From Euryodendron excelsum (taxonomy: Eukaryota; Streptophyta; Magnoliopsida; Ericales; Pentaphylacaceae), in NCBI GenBank assembly GCA_033060915.1, contig CM065377.1:54644183-54708182 (forward strand): a DNA stretch of 64,000 bases, in the 5' to 3' direction. Position 1 is the first letter of the stretch, and every line of letters starts with the position of its first letter. Shown here piece by piece: positions 44,697-57,474 of this stretch. Made by a program: the position numbers and the translations under genes. Below the pieces are notes generated by a model. The model did no database searches. It was not told the origin of the DNA and was given only the letters and a program-made list of their open reading frames with translations.

Positions 44697-46803
44697 CAGT
44701 GCGAAAGATTGATCAAGTCCAAGCAGTGTTTGAACTTTTGTGTAGTCACCGGCTTTGTTAACATATCTGATGCATTATTGTCAGTATGAATCTTTTTTAA
44801 ATTTATCTTGCCTTCTTCTGCCCATCCTCTGATTGTGCGATAGGTCACATCGATATGTTTTGTCCTGGCATGATGAATTTAATTCTTTGCCAAATAAATG
44901 GCATTTTGACTGTCACAATACAAATCCAAGCCTTCCTGTTTCAACTCTAATTCGTTAACCAAACCTGTCAACCACAAAGCCTCCTTGCCAGCTTCCACCG
45001 TTATTCTGTTTCAGTTGTGGATAAAGCGGGAGTTGATTAAAGCATAGCTTTCCAACTGATAGGCCCACCTGCAAGAGTAAATATATAACCTATAATAGAC
45101 CTTCGCTTGTCCAGATCTCCTACATAATCTGCATCTACATAGCCCACAACCTATCTTGTTTCATCTCGTTTCTGATACAAGATACTGAAATCCATCGTAC
45201 TGCTCAAATACCTAAATATCCATTTAACTGCATTCCAATGCTTTTTTTCGGGATTATCCATGTACTTACTTACAATACTAACTGCACATGAGATATCTAG
45301 CCGACTGCAAACTATGTCATACATTAAACTTCCCACTGCACTAGCGTACGGTACTCGGGACATTTCCTTGACCTTATTATTTGTAGAAGGACATGATCTA
45401 GCAGATAATTTAAAATGGTCAGCTAGAGGAGTATTGACCAGTTTTGCATTTCTCATATTAAATCTCTCTAGCACCTTCTCCACATATTTCTTTTGTGATA
45501 CCCATAGTTTGCCTTTTTCTCTGTCCTTCCAGATTTTCATTCTAAGGATCTTTTTAGCAGCGTTAAGATCCTTCATGTCAAATTCTTCTCTTAATCTGAA
45601 CTTCAACAAATCTAGCTCATGTATGTTATTTGAAGCAATTAACATGTCATCAACATAAAGCATCAGAATAATAAAAGAACCATCGCCAAGCATCTTAAAA
45701 TAAACGTAGCTATCCTAACTGCTCCTTATGTAGCCAATATGTACCATATAGGACTCAAACCTTTTGTACCATTATCTAGGAGATTGTTTTAACTTGTAAA
45801 GAGATCTTTTGAGATTACATACCAGATGCTCTTTACCTTGTTCCTTGAATTCTTATGGTTGCTCCATAAATATTTCCTCCTCTAACTCCCCATAAAGTAA
45901 TGTTCTTTTGACATCAAGTTGCTGTAGCTCAAGGTCAAATATCGCTACCATGGTTAACATGACACGAATAAAAGAATGCTTTACAACAGGAGAAAAATTT
46001 CATTATAATGAATTCCCTCAACTTGCATGTACCCTTTAGCTACAAGCCAAGCCTTGAATTTTTCTCCTTCGTTCTCCGATGCAGGTTCCTTTGTTCGATA
46101 TACCCATTTTGCAACCAATCACCTTTCGTCCCTTGGGTTTTTCAACAAGCTCCTAAGTATTGTTCTTGTGTAAAGACTCCATCTCATCCATCATTGCAAT
46201 CATCCACTTTTCACTCTTTTTGTTGTTAACTGTTTCCTGAAAAGAAGATGGATCTCCACTAGCAACAGTTAATGCGAAAGAAATCATGTCTTCAAAGCCA
46301 TACTTGACTGGTGCCTTATGGGTCCTGTTCTCTCTTCCAGCAATAATAGTAATGGGTTCTTGCTGCCTTTCATCACCAGATATTTCTTCCAGAGAAGATG
46401 TTGGTGCATCATCATCTCTACTAGGTCATTATGTTTCATCTAACTCTACCTAGACTAATAATTTTTCTCCATGAGCTTCCACATCCTCATTGGCTTCAGC
46501 CCTATTTAAATTCAACATGTGTGTTTCATTGAAGACGACATCTCTGCTGATCACAACCTTCCATGCAACTAGATCCCAAAGTTTGTACCTTACGCCTTTT
46601 TCATAGCCAACAAATATGCACTGTTTTGACTTTGAGTCTAACTTTGACTGCTGCTGTTCCTGCACATGAACATAAGTTGAACAACTAAATATTCTCAAAT
46701 TAGAATAATCAATTGGTTTACCTATCCAAACCTCTTCAGAGACTTTGGTATTAATAGTCGAAGATGGTGACCTGTTAACAATATAGCATGCCATGTTAAC
46801 AGC
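44697..46803 (-). pseudogene. copia pol remnant: integrase end, RT, RNase H
   Basis: 46803-46450 is the integrase C-terminal part (VNMACYIVNRSPSS, GKPIDYSNLRIFSC, KQCIFVGYEKG, VISRDVVFNE). 45693-45151 is an intact piece of RT with the catalytic LYVDDMLIA, LREEFDMKDL, and later PYASAVGSLMYD and YMDNPEKKHWNAVKWI. RNase H follows ([25 protein letters not shown]) with stops, then a decayed end near 44697 (the last stop, 107 bp before the polypurine tract). The first part of RT (46450-45700) is frameshifted. The intact YVDD shows that the decay is recent or patchy. Confidence 0.9.
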
Positions 46804-46994
46804 TGTAAGCACCCTATTTTTGACTGCTCGGTAGTCTACACTTCGTCCAGACTTGTGTTCAAGTCATTATGGGCATATTCCTATCGAAACCAATTCTTTA
46901 GGTCCAAATCCCATCTGTCCATCGCTTCACGGGCTTGTCAGGCCTAAATAGAGGCAAAATGACCAAAATGCCCTTAGGGGCATTGTCCTTTCCT

Positions 46995-47697
46995 TTCCCT
47001 TTCTAACCCCACTCTCGAGACAGTTTATTCCTCAAGACGGTTCCAACCCAGGCACGTCTTTTCGAAGACGGTAAGACCCCTTTCCAACCCCTCTCTCAAG
47101 ACAGTTTATTCCTCGAGACGGTTCCAATCCAGGCACGTCTTTTCGAAGACGGTAAGACCCCTTTCCAACCCCTCTCTCGAGATAGTTTATTTCTTGAGAC
47201 AGTTCCAATCCAGGCATGTCTTCTCGGAGGCGATAAGTCCCCTTTCCAACCCCACTCTCGAGATAGTTTATTCCTCGAGACGGTTCCAATTCAGGCACGT
47301 CTCCTTGGAGGCGACAAGTCCCCTTTCCAACCCCACTCTCGAGATAGTTTATTCCTCGAGATGGTTCTAATCCAGGCACGTCTTTTCGAAGACGATAAGT
47401 CCCCTTTCCAATCCCTCTCTTGAGATAATTTATTCCTAGAAACGGTTCCAATCCAAGCACGTCTTTTCGAGGACGGTAAAAGCCCTTTCCAATCCCTCTC
47501 TCGAGACAGTTTATTCCTCGAGACAGTTCCAACTCAGGCACGTCTTTTCAAAGACGGTAAGACCCATTTCCAATCCCACTCTCGAGACAGTTTATTCCTC
47601 GAGACGGTTCTAACTCAGGCACGTCTCTTCGGAGATGATAAGTCCCCTTTCCAATCCCTCTCTCGAGACAGTTTATTCCTCGAGACGGTCCCAGTAG
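46995..47697. repeat. 81-bp minisatellite in giant LTR
   Basis: About nine copies with an 81-bp period share ctctcgagacagtttattc, ctcgagacggttcca, caggcacgtcttttcg and aagacggtaag. Since 81 is a multiple of three, one minus frame stays open for 169 codons (47541-47032) only because of the repeat; it is not a gene. Confidence 0.95.
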
Positions 47698-47984
47698 CGA
47701 AACTACTCACAAAACCGTTAGAGTAACGAAAATATTCACAAATAGGTCGATATAGGGAATTGTCAACAAACCCCTGTGTCACGACGACCGCCGTTAGAGT
47801 GGCGGAAACACTCAAAACCCAGGTCAACACCAGTGTCTGTTAGCCCACTTCAGTGAAAAATGACCAAACTGCCCTTTGGATCTTTTTCGAGACTTTCCGG
47901 TCAAGATGACCATTTTGCCCCTAGGCATCCGAATGCCCCGGGAACCACATCGGCTTTGGGTATCAAACCGGTAACCCTCTGAGA

Positions 47985-48265
47985 TTGCTTTTTATAGTAC
48001 TCTCAACCTTCCTTTATCTTTCCGGATCATTCCGAGTCAGTTCCGGCCAACCCGGTACAAAATGACTGTTTTGCCCCTGGTGGGCCGGTCTCCTTCTTCG
48101 ACCACACCGGCTCTGGGTATCAAACTGGTAACCTCCTGAGACTACTTTTTATAGTATTCTCAACCTTCCTTTACCTTTCTGGATCATTCCGAGTCAGTTC
48201 CGGCCAACCCGGTACAAAATGACCATTTCGCCCCTCGTGGGCCGGTCTCCTTATTCGACCACACC
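47985..48265. repeat. ~135-bp tandem duplication in giant LTR
   Basis: ccggatcattccgagtcag or ctggatcattccgag, gccaacccggtacaaaatga and ccggtctccttcttcgacc occur twice. Confidence 0.85.
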
Positions 48266-49369
48266 GGCTTTGGGTATCAAACCGGCAACCATTGGGAACA
48301 TTCTAAATAATGTTTCCAAATCTCGAGTCTTCCTCCGGGACAGTCCAAGTCTGTCCCGGCAACTTCCCGGTCCGATTGACCGTTTTGCCCCTAAAGGCCC
48401 GGTTAACCTTTCCGACACATCTTATCCTCACTTTTCAAGTCAAATACCTTCAGGACACTATTTTAAGTGTTCCTGCTCCTTTCCGACCTTCCGGGTCATT
48501 CCCGGCTCCTCCAAATCATTCCCAGACTTTTCGGAGCCATTCCTAGTGAAGCCAGGCTAAAAATTGCATGGTAGTCACTAGTACAGGCGCCCAAATCTAG
48601 TCAAAGATACGTTGCTTGCCGACCTTAAACATTTCCTAAATGGCTGGCACCACTAGTAGTGGTTGGCAAAAAATGGCCTGGCGCCACTAGGAGTGGCGCC
48701 AGTGTAAACTTTGGCCTAGCGCCACTGCAACAGGCGCCAGTATTATCCAACCTCTATAAATACAAAGTCTCATTCAACATGAAAAGGATCCCCAAATTCA
48801 ATCTAAAAATCATATAATTCAATATACAGAGCTTGTGCACTCCCTAAACCCTAGCTTCCCTAGGTTTTCTAAACCCTAGCCACCATACACTAAACCCTAG
48901 CCTCATATACACTCCTATACATCCCCATAAACTCATACACCAACCTTCAACCCTCCTTCGAAGACTTGAAAAGCTGCAATCTAAAGCTTGAAGAAAACTC
49001 TTGAAGATTGAAGACGAAGATCAAGACGAAAACCGAAGATCGAAGGCAAGCAAGGCGCGCAAAATAAACAAGACATACGGTAGGCTCCCTATTTAAATTT
49101 TCTCACTTCCCCCTTCTCTCTTCTCTCTCCTAACCCACTTGGGTTTTCTATTTTAATCCCCCATCTTTTTCCCCCGCTTTCTTTGCATGCTTGAAACAAG
49201 GGGATTCCCGGTTCATGTGTAGGATTGGGCTATTGGAGAGTCACCGTGTCGGGGGCTTTCTTCTAGTCTAACTAGAGACCACGTGGCTCCGGCTCCCTTG
49301 ATTATGTGGTGAAGCCTTAACCTTGTATGTTCACGACCCCAAATTGCATTGTGCATATCATGATCTTGC

Positions 49370-51560
49370 ATATTCCAAAAACCGTTTTCAAACTCGTTTT
49401 CAAATCGTTTTCAAACTTGTTTTCAAAATTGCATTAAAATCTCTTTTTCAAAATATGTTTTCAAAATCACAATCCTACGGTGATTCTAGCTTTTCCATAG
49501 CTAGGATTGCTTTAGGAAAGTGTTACATTTAAAGTGACCAATACGGTCCATATTTTCAAATCTTGTTGTTTTCAAAACCACTTTCTTAAAGTGGTTCTAG
49601 CCCTCTTATGGCTAGAATCGCTTCAGGAAAGTGAGACGTTTTCATGCTTTCCAAAAAGCTCTCTTTTCAAAAATCCCACTTCCTAAAAATCTCTTTTTCA
49701 ACAAAATCTCTTTTTCAACATACTTTCCTAAAACTCTCCTCTCCAAAATTGTTTTCAAAAACTCCTTTCCAAAATCTATTTTTTCAAAACTCCCTTTTTC
49801 AACTCCTTTTCAAAATCCTCTCCCCAAAATTCACTTTTTAAAAACGTTCCCCAAAAATCTTTCCAAAACTTCTCTTCAACAATCTTCTACCAAAAATCTT
49901 CCTAGAAAAACTTTCTCCAAAAATCTTTCCAAAAACTCCTCCCTAGGATTCCCTTCTAGAAAAACCTTCGTTTCCAAAAACGCACTTTCCAGAAAACTCT
50001 TTCCTTAGAGCCCAAGTCAAGCCCTAGAACCCACAATTAGGAAATCCTAATTTTCTTTCCAAAAACATGGTTTTCAAACTTTGCCCAAACCTAGATTTCC
50101 AAAACCTTTTGTTTTCACATCCAAACTATACATGTTTCTAAAACCTCTTTTCTACGTCAAAACTAGGGTTTCTAGAATCTTCCTTTCCAAATCCTTGCCA
50201 AATCCTATCTTCCCTTTAGGAAACCAAATCAAATCTCCCTGCTTAGGAAGCCAAATCCAATTCCCCCGTTTAGGAAACTGGATCTCATCCTTCGTTTTTG
50301 GAAACAAAATCAAACCTTTGCTTTTAGAAACCAAATCCAATCCCTTCCTAATCCAAACCTTTCTTAATTCAACTCCTTCTTAATTTCCTACCTTCTTAAA
50401 CCATAAGTTTCTTAAACCTAAACTTTAAATCTTTCCTTAAATTTCAAAATCTAAATATTTCCTAATTCAAATCCTTCCTAAGCTTCTCCTTTCCTAAATC
50501 TTAAGTTTCCAAAACTTGAATATAAAAATCTTTCCTAAGTTTTAAAACTCAACTTTCAAATCTTTCCTAATTCAACCCTTTCCTAATTCAAACCCCTTTC
50601 CAAATCTTAACTTTCCAAATTCAAGTTTTCAAACTTTTCCTAAACTCAAACCTTTCCTAATCTCAAGATTTTCTAAAACTCTAAGAATTTCTAAATCTTA
50701 AATTTTCCAAAACTTCAATATCTTTCCAAATCTAAGACTTTTCTAAACTCAAAACTTTCTTATTTTCAAAACCTTTCTTAAAATGAAAATTTTCCTAATT
50801 TCAAAACTTTCCTAATCTGAAAACCTTTTCTTTTTCGAAAACTTTCTAAACTCGAAACTTTCCAATTTCAAAACTTTCCTGAAATCGAAACTTTCCTAAT
50901 TTCGAAACTTTTCAAAAATGACACTTTCCTAATTCGAAACTTTCCTAATCCAAATCTTTCCTAAATTCCAAGTTTCCAAATCTTTCAAGATCTTTCCAAA
51001 TCCAACATTCCAATTTAATCTTTCTTAATCTCAAGTCTTTCCTAGGTCTTTTCTCTTTCTTAAGTCAAGATTTCCTAAATCTTCTCTTTCCAAAACAAGT
51101 TCAAATCTATCTTTTCAAATCAAAGTCCAATCTTCTCAATTTCAATTTCCAATCTCCTCTTCTAATTTCAAATCAAATTCAATTTCCAATTCAATCTCCT
51201 TCTTCAATCCAACCTTCTATTTTCAATCGGACTCCAGTCCGAACTACGACTGACCTGATTCCCCCAAAGGGATACGTAGGCAACCTTCATAGGTGCGGTC
51301 ACAACACTATTCAAACTTTCAATTCCACCCTTATGGGTGCGGTCTCCACATTTTCAAATCTTAAATTCCAATCTATTTTCAAAATTCCAGTTTCAAAATT
51401 TCTATTTTCAAATTTCTACTTCCAATTTTTGAACTTTCCAATTTCAATTCCATCTCTTCAAATCTATTTTCAAATCAAATCAATCTCTTTCCAAATCTAT
51501 TTTTCAATTCTCTTAACTTGCACTTGCATGTCATGCATCATGTTAGTTTCTTTTCAAGCA
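49370..51560. repeat. low-complexity ttttcaaa/cctaa-rich tract in giant LTR
   Basis: More than 2 kb is made of irregular copies of tttccaaaa, tttcctaa and aaacctt. Long frames in it (for example 49631-50008) consist of the repeat and are not genes. The other giant LTR has the complementary text at 25900-27100. Confidence 0.85.
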
Positions 51561-52069
51561 TTGTTTTTCAAAGTGAATAGGGTTGAACATTAGTTAGTTG
51601 AAGATTCTCATAGGTGAATCTGGGGTAGATTGACATGTAGGTACCGAAAGGGCGGAGTAGGGTGATAGCTTAGTGCGTCTTTCCTACACGTAACCAACCT
51701 CCGTACCTAGATCACTGATTTCAAAGACCAAAAGGAGTTATTTTCCAGAAAAGGGCTAAATATTTTTAAAAGGTTGCCAAACGACCTATTTTTCTTAAAA
51801 ACACTCTCTCGAGGAGATATTTTCAAAATCGTTTTTCAAAAACCCTAAGTGTAGTCTTCGGATTATTCTCAGTTTTTAGGTGACCTAACTCACCTTAATC
51901 AAGTTAGGTGGCGACTCCGAATCTTTTTCAAAAGCCCTTTATTCAAATCTATTTTCAATTCAAACCTAGTCGCACTCATTCTTCTAGGAGGGTGAGTTCT
52001 AACGAGAGAGTACAGTATTTTTTTTGCTTGTGTGAGTATTCCTCGAGTGCGAAAAATCTGGGCGCGACA

Positions 52070-53180
52070 ATAGCCTCAACCCAAAATGATTGTGGCAAGC
52101 CTGCTACACTATTTTGTTGTGCCTTCCCTAGTGTAGTATAATGACGAGTGATCCCTTTCGTTTTACAAAATTTTTTGAACTTATGGCGTTTATACTCCAT
52201 CCTGTTATCCGTCCATAAGTACTTGACGTGATTTCTTGTTTGCTTTTCAACTTCTGGTCTCCACTGCTTGAATTTTTTAAACACTTAACTTTTGTGCTTC
52301 ATAAAGTAAACCCATACTTTCTTGGGGAAGTCATCAAGAAATATGACAAAATAAAGTGCTCCACCTTGGGAAGGAGCTGTCACGGGTCCCCACACGTCAA
52401 AGTGTATATACTCCAATACATCCTTGCTCATATGATGTCCTGTTTTAAAGCTAATCTGCACTGTTTATCATACAAGCAATACTTGCAAAAATTAAGTTTA
52501 CAAGTTTTTACCCCATCAAGCACATTGCATTTGTCAAGTTCCTGCAGTCCCTTCTCACTCATATGGCTAGGGCGTAAATGCTATAGAGTAGTATCGTCAG
52601 TATCCAAATCCGAAGGAGTTGTCACAGTTGCTCCACCTGTAATTGTACTCCCTAACAATGTATACAAGTTTCCTTATCTCTTCTCTTTTATTGCAACCAT
52701 GGCCCCTTTAACAACTTTTAGGACCCCATCTATTGTTGTGAAGGTAAAATCATTAGAGTCAAGTGTACCTAAAGAAATTAAATTCTTTTTAAGGTTAGGG
52801 ACATGTCACACATTAGCTAGAGTGTTCACCATACCATCAAACATTTTAATTTTAATGGTTCCAATTCCAACAGTCTTGCAAGCTGCATCATTACCCATTA
52901 GAACTGTTCCTCCAATATAGGGTCTATAAGTATCAAACCATTCCCTATAAGGACACGTGGTAAGAACATCAAAAATCCATTTGTCAGCAAGATAATTTGT
53001 ACTTGTGGTGATTGATTAATCACCATTACCGTCTGCATTATCTTGCACAAAGCTCGCTTGATCTGAATTTAGAGATTTTCCTTTTCCATCCAGATCTCGC
53101 TTTCTTTGCCTGTTGTCCCTCTTCAAGTGTTCTTCCTTTTGACAATAGTAACACTTGAATTTTTCACTACTCGTTCCACT
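52070..53180 (-). pseudogene. copia zinc knuckle, protease and integrase core remnant
   Basis: From high to low coordinates. At about 53165-53125 is a zinc knuckle CYYCQKEEHLKRDN, where the last Cys is replaced by Asn. At about 52980-52780 is the protease to pre-integrase region (WILDVLTTC, GGTVLMGNDAACKTVGIG, HVPNLKKNLISLGTLDS). 52600-52450 is the integrase zinc-binding region. 52284-52070 is the integrase core (YLWTDNRMEYK, TRHYTTLGKAQQNSVAG, LPQSFWVEAI). The frame stops at the giant LTR and continues at 46803. Many stops are present. Confidence 0.87.
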
Positions 53181-53183
53181 TGA

Positions 53184-53820
53184 TTATGAATGTGACCTTC
53201 CCCTATTTCCAGAGCTTTTTTTGTTTCTCCTTCTGCGTTGCTGGCTTAATTCTCCTTTAGCCACCAACCCTTCTGCTTGGGAGCTGCTGCCCGACTTTCT
53301 GAGTGTCTCCGTCTCCAAGAGAGCTGTTGTCACCTCATCAGTACTGAGGGTATCTTTTCCAACCAAAAGTGTAATCATAAGTGTATCAAAAGAATTTGGA
53401 AGAGAAGCCAAGAGAAGAATAGCTTTATCCTCCTCTTCAATTCTTACCTTAACACTTAAAAGTTCATTAATAAACTTATTGAAAACATTGAGATGATCCA
53501 TAATATTTGTCCCTTCTTCCATCCACAATTGATATAATTGCTTTTTAAGGAACAATTTATTTGTGAGTGATTTTAACATGTAGAGGTTTTTCAATTTTTT
53601 CCATAACACTATAGTAGATACTTCATTCAAAAAATTATATTTTACCTTTGGTGTAAGACAAATGAATTGAACTCATAGCTTTCATCTCAAGTTCCTCCCA
53701 AACATTATCTTTCATGTCTGCTAGTTTATTTGCTTTGCTCGAAAGTGCTTTGATCAGCCATTGTTGCACCAAGATATCTCTAACCGTGCTTTGCCACATG
53801 CTAAGTTATTCTTTCCATCA
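53184..53820 (-). pseudogene. copia gag body
   Basis: 53630-53184 is one open frame of 148 codons with LKSLTNKLFLKKQLYQLWM, MDHLNVFNKFINELLSV, IEEEDKAILLLASLPNSF and LVGKDTLSTDEVTTALLE, the UBN2-type gag core of copia elements, ending in a basic RRRRNKK stretch. Upstream, at 53820-53640, FDGKNN and shifted pieces continue the N-terminal part. The first codons lie on the other side of the nested element, near 60896 (MEGKGILVKKFE). Confidence 0.88.
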
Positions 53821-53827
53821 AAGGGCT

Positions 53828-55498
53828 TGACTCAACCCCAAAGGTGCTCTATTTAGCCTCAAGTGCACGGTTGATGGTTATAGTTTTATTCGAGAAGTCT
53901 AGAATTGTATTTCCTCAAGGATCAAGCACTCAATTCACACTAAACTAACTTGGATTGAATGGAAATTGTGTGAATTAAATCTAAATAAAAGGGAAAATAA
54001 AATAGACCGAAAATCATTTGGATTTTGATAAGAGTATTGAATTACTAAATTATTGCAATGAGGATAAACGTAATTAACAACTAGACAATTAAATTAAAGC
54101 AAGTTGAAATTAAATCCTCGGGATCAATTGATTCAACCAATTGTTTCTCTTGGAATTCCAAAGGAGATAATTTTATAACTCAAATCCTTCGACTACGTCG
54201 TGAGTCTCTGATTCGGAAGTTTTAGCGATAAAAACTATGTGTTCTTTAGAACTTCAACTTCTAGAATAAATCGGGTTGTTAGATTCAAGAATGAATACTA
54301 TCGATTTGTGCAGCGCATTTACTGATTCTAGATTCATGCATAAATGTTACCGAACATAATCAATCATCCAAGTTTTCAATAATTTCTAGAACAATGAAGA
54401 TAAATAACAATAGAAACTAAAAATCTGACTTTGAAACCCAAAGATCGTACCTCCTTTGTTCATGCAAGACCTTCAATCGGTTTTTACAATCAATCTTGAG
54501 ATGGGAGAGATTAGCTACTCATCTCCATCTATGAACAACTCGAAATAATTGCAAGAAAACTGAAAATATAGATTTAATGCAAAGAAACAAGAGAAATATC
54601 GGATTGAATGCAAGGAATGTAAAGAACTTGTATTGAAATGTATTTGATTACAATAAAATAACAACTAAAATAAATCTAAGCTATTGTAGGCTAAAAATTA
54701 TGAAAAACCTCTAAAATCGCCGCCTCTTGCTTCCTCTTTCAAACAAAAACTGAGTGGGTATAGGGATCGATGTCCAAACCCTAGAAAAATTTAGAATTTT
54801 TGCCTTGGCGTTCGAACTCCTGTTTGGGCGTTCGAACGCTAGGCCATTTTGGTTTTGCATACCCATGGATGGTTCGAACTCTTCTTTGGGCATTCGAACT
54901 CTGAACTAGTTTTTTGCCCATCTATTGTAGCTTGATTTTGACTACCTTAGAGATTGATTTAGCCAATGGACATTAGAAGGAAAGTTGTAAAGCTTGAAGT
55001 CTTCTTTCCAACGACTAAAAATTAGCTCAATCGGACATTGGAATAAAACTTTATGGCCAAAATACCGAGACAAGTTAGACTTTGAATTCTGAAATTTGCC
55101 TTGGCGTTCGAACAGGAAAACAGGCGTTTGAACGCTAGGCTAAAATTGGAATTGATACTTTTCAGGCCGTTTAAACGCTTGTTTTGGGCGTTGGAACGTT
55201 GATTTTGTTTAGTTTTCACTTTGTCTTGATTTTGAGGTCTTTCGGAGCAAAATTGGCTAACGCACGTTAGACGCAAACATTTGTAACTTGATGAGATCTT
55301 TCTAACAACGTAAGAATCAGCTCAATCGAATATCTGTAGCAAAATATGACCCACTTTCGCGAGATTTTCCCTAACGAGATTTCCTTGTTTTACATGCCAA
55401 AAGTCCCAAGTCCCAAGTCATCATTAAAGCTCTAATTCCATCTCTTTAGCATTAATAACCTCATAAGACAACCAATTTGAATTTATTCACAATATACA
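53828..55498 (-). repeat. 3' LTR of non-autonomous element
   Basis: Similar to 59120-60776 over its length. It contains several copies of the palindromic core gcgttcgaac (about 54808-54845, 55103-55160). Confidence 0.88.
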
Positions 55499-57470
55499 AA
55501 CACCTATTCATGTAATGTCAATATGATATTAAAGAAACACAAAACATGTATTAATCTCATTCAAGTCACGTCTCAATTCACCTAGATCATGAATCATTGC
55601 AAGGTAAAGGTATAAAACATTGAAGAAATAGAATACAGAAGTGTACTACCAATAGAATATGACTCTAATGTCTTGTAACTCGTATAATTATGTCCTTTAT
55701 GCTTCAATTCAAGTCTTACAAGGCATACACTCAACTTTGAACATGAACACACATGGTCTTTAGATGGAAAGCTTATTTTAAGAGTAAATATACAAGACAT
55801 ACAAGTAGAGCAATTTCGAAATAAAAAAACTAATAAATTGTAAGTGTATCGACTTGGTATAACTTCATGAAAGAACATTTACTGTTTAAGCACAATTAGA
55901 GAATTGACATTGATGACTTATACGCAATTGAATTAAAGATTCATGTATTTTCGAATATTGTGGTCATATGGATGGTGAATAAAAGAAGGGTCATGTAAGA
56001 AGATAGAAAACGATAATAGATTTCAACATATGCATGTGCGTTACACATGATGATCAATGAACATTCACTTTCAAACTCCCAACTTTTGAATAACTTTTGA
56101 ACTTTTTCTTCTTCCTTCACTTCTTTTCATTTGAATTTTTTTTTTCAACTCATTTTCATCATTTTCTTTTCTTTTCTTTACTTTTCAACTTTACAAATAT
56201 ATAAGCAATGCACCAACTCCAAAATTTCGCATTGACAAAATTTTAAGCTCATGTGTATACAACTATCGAGAAAGAAATATAAACATAAATGGCTTGATGG
56301 AATGAAATGACCTATACTTTTATAATCTGAAAAACACATCAAATCAAAACTTCAAGAGTGTATAAATTGTCAATAACTCTAACTAATACTCGACATGTAA
56401 ACTAAAATAAAGTATAATGAAACTATTCAATGAATGAAGACCAATAGAATAATCTTGAATAAATGTAAATCACTCTCAAAAGATGAATAATAGGCTCTAA
56501 AGCTCACAAAGTATAAAATCTCCATCTTATAAGGACATGCATGCATAAGAGAGAAACATAAAAATATCATATAGCATAATAGTGCACAACAATGTAAACT
56601 CTCTCTTATAATAGTTTTATGACAAAAACTTGCTATACATTACAATAACTAGGGTAAATCAATCATCAACTCGACTTTAGTAAAAAATATAGAACAAAGT
56701 AACTCATCATCATACTAACAATGACATGGATACACAAATAATTCCTCAAGATAATCTCCAACACTTCCAATTACAACAATAAATATGAAGAGTATATGAA
56801 AAAGTGTAAGAAATACAAATCAAAGTACCGAACCATATGATATATCAAACATTTACCAAAGACTTCCAAGTGTTCACAAGATAGAATCATGAACTAATAC
56901 TTGAAAATTATTCAATAAAGCATAACAAGGTTTGATAAATTAGAACTATATTTTTTTTTGAATTTTTATTTTTTGTTTTTTGGTTTCTATATAAGCAAAA
57001 AGACTAATAGTTTTTTTTTTTTTTTGGGTTTCTATATAAGCAAAAAGAAAAAAACAAAAACGAAAAGACTAGCAGTCTCCCTTCCCTCCAACTAAAGTCA
57101 TGTAATGTCCCCAATGTATGAGAGCAAAGTATGAAATGCAATTAAATGGTAGGAAAAGAAAAAATAGGGTGCCTAATGCACCTCAAAAACAAAGAAACTT
57201 AAAAGAGGTGGGCTACAAAAAGTCAAGAGGATTACTGAATTTTCGGGTGTGTGCAGACAACTCTGACACTCTTCAGTGAATGATTTGCATGCTAATTCAC
57301 TTCCAATAGATTCAGATTTCAATATAAAATCGGCTGAAAAACAGGGTGTGCACTTTATTTTTAGAAACTAGACAGCTCCTCTGTTTTGACAATTTGGCTC
57401 ACTACTTTAAGCCAATCTTGATTGAGATCCTCCGGTAACAGAAACAAACTAAGAAAAACATAGAAACAAA
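55499..57470. other. non-coding interior of the non-autonomous element
   Basis: AT-rich. ggtttctatataagcaaaaag is repeated at about 56981 and 57029. No gene or domain was recognised. Confidence 0.6.
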
Positions 57471-57474
57471 ATAA

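Larger units (their letters stand above)
46804..52069 (+). mobile_element. 5.3-kb giant solo LTR (Ogre/Tat-like), plus orientation
   Basis: It starts TGTAAGCACCCTATTTTTG and ends TCTGGGCGCGACA. The flanks acagc (46799-46803) and atagc (52070-52074) are a 5-bp duplication with one mismatch. The same family as 25346-29963, which shares start and end and the block aagttaggtggcgactcc-like / cacctaacttgata. A TATA box ctataaatac lies at about 48754-48763. It splits the integrase frame of the copia element: LPQSFWVEAI on one side, VNMACYIVN on the other. There is no second LTR or coding region, so it is a solo LTR. Confidence 0.87.

Noticed and set aside
45260..45658. 132-codon plus-strand frame
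   Set aside because: Antisense shadow of the copia RT at 45151-45693.
47032..47541. 169-codon minus-strand frame with repeated GINYLE text
   Set aside because: It is made only by the 81-bp tandem repeat inside the giant LTR, with no start context, promoter or non-repetitive part.
49631..50008. 125-codon plus-strand frame rich in Lys, Phe and Ser
   Set aside because: Produced by low-complexity ttttcaaa/cctaa repeats in the giant LTR.
52228..52920. 230-codon plus-strand frame
   Set aside because: It is the complement of the copia protease-integrase region, whose family motifs read on the minus strand.
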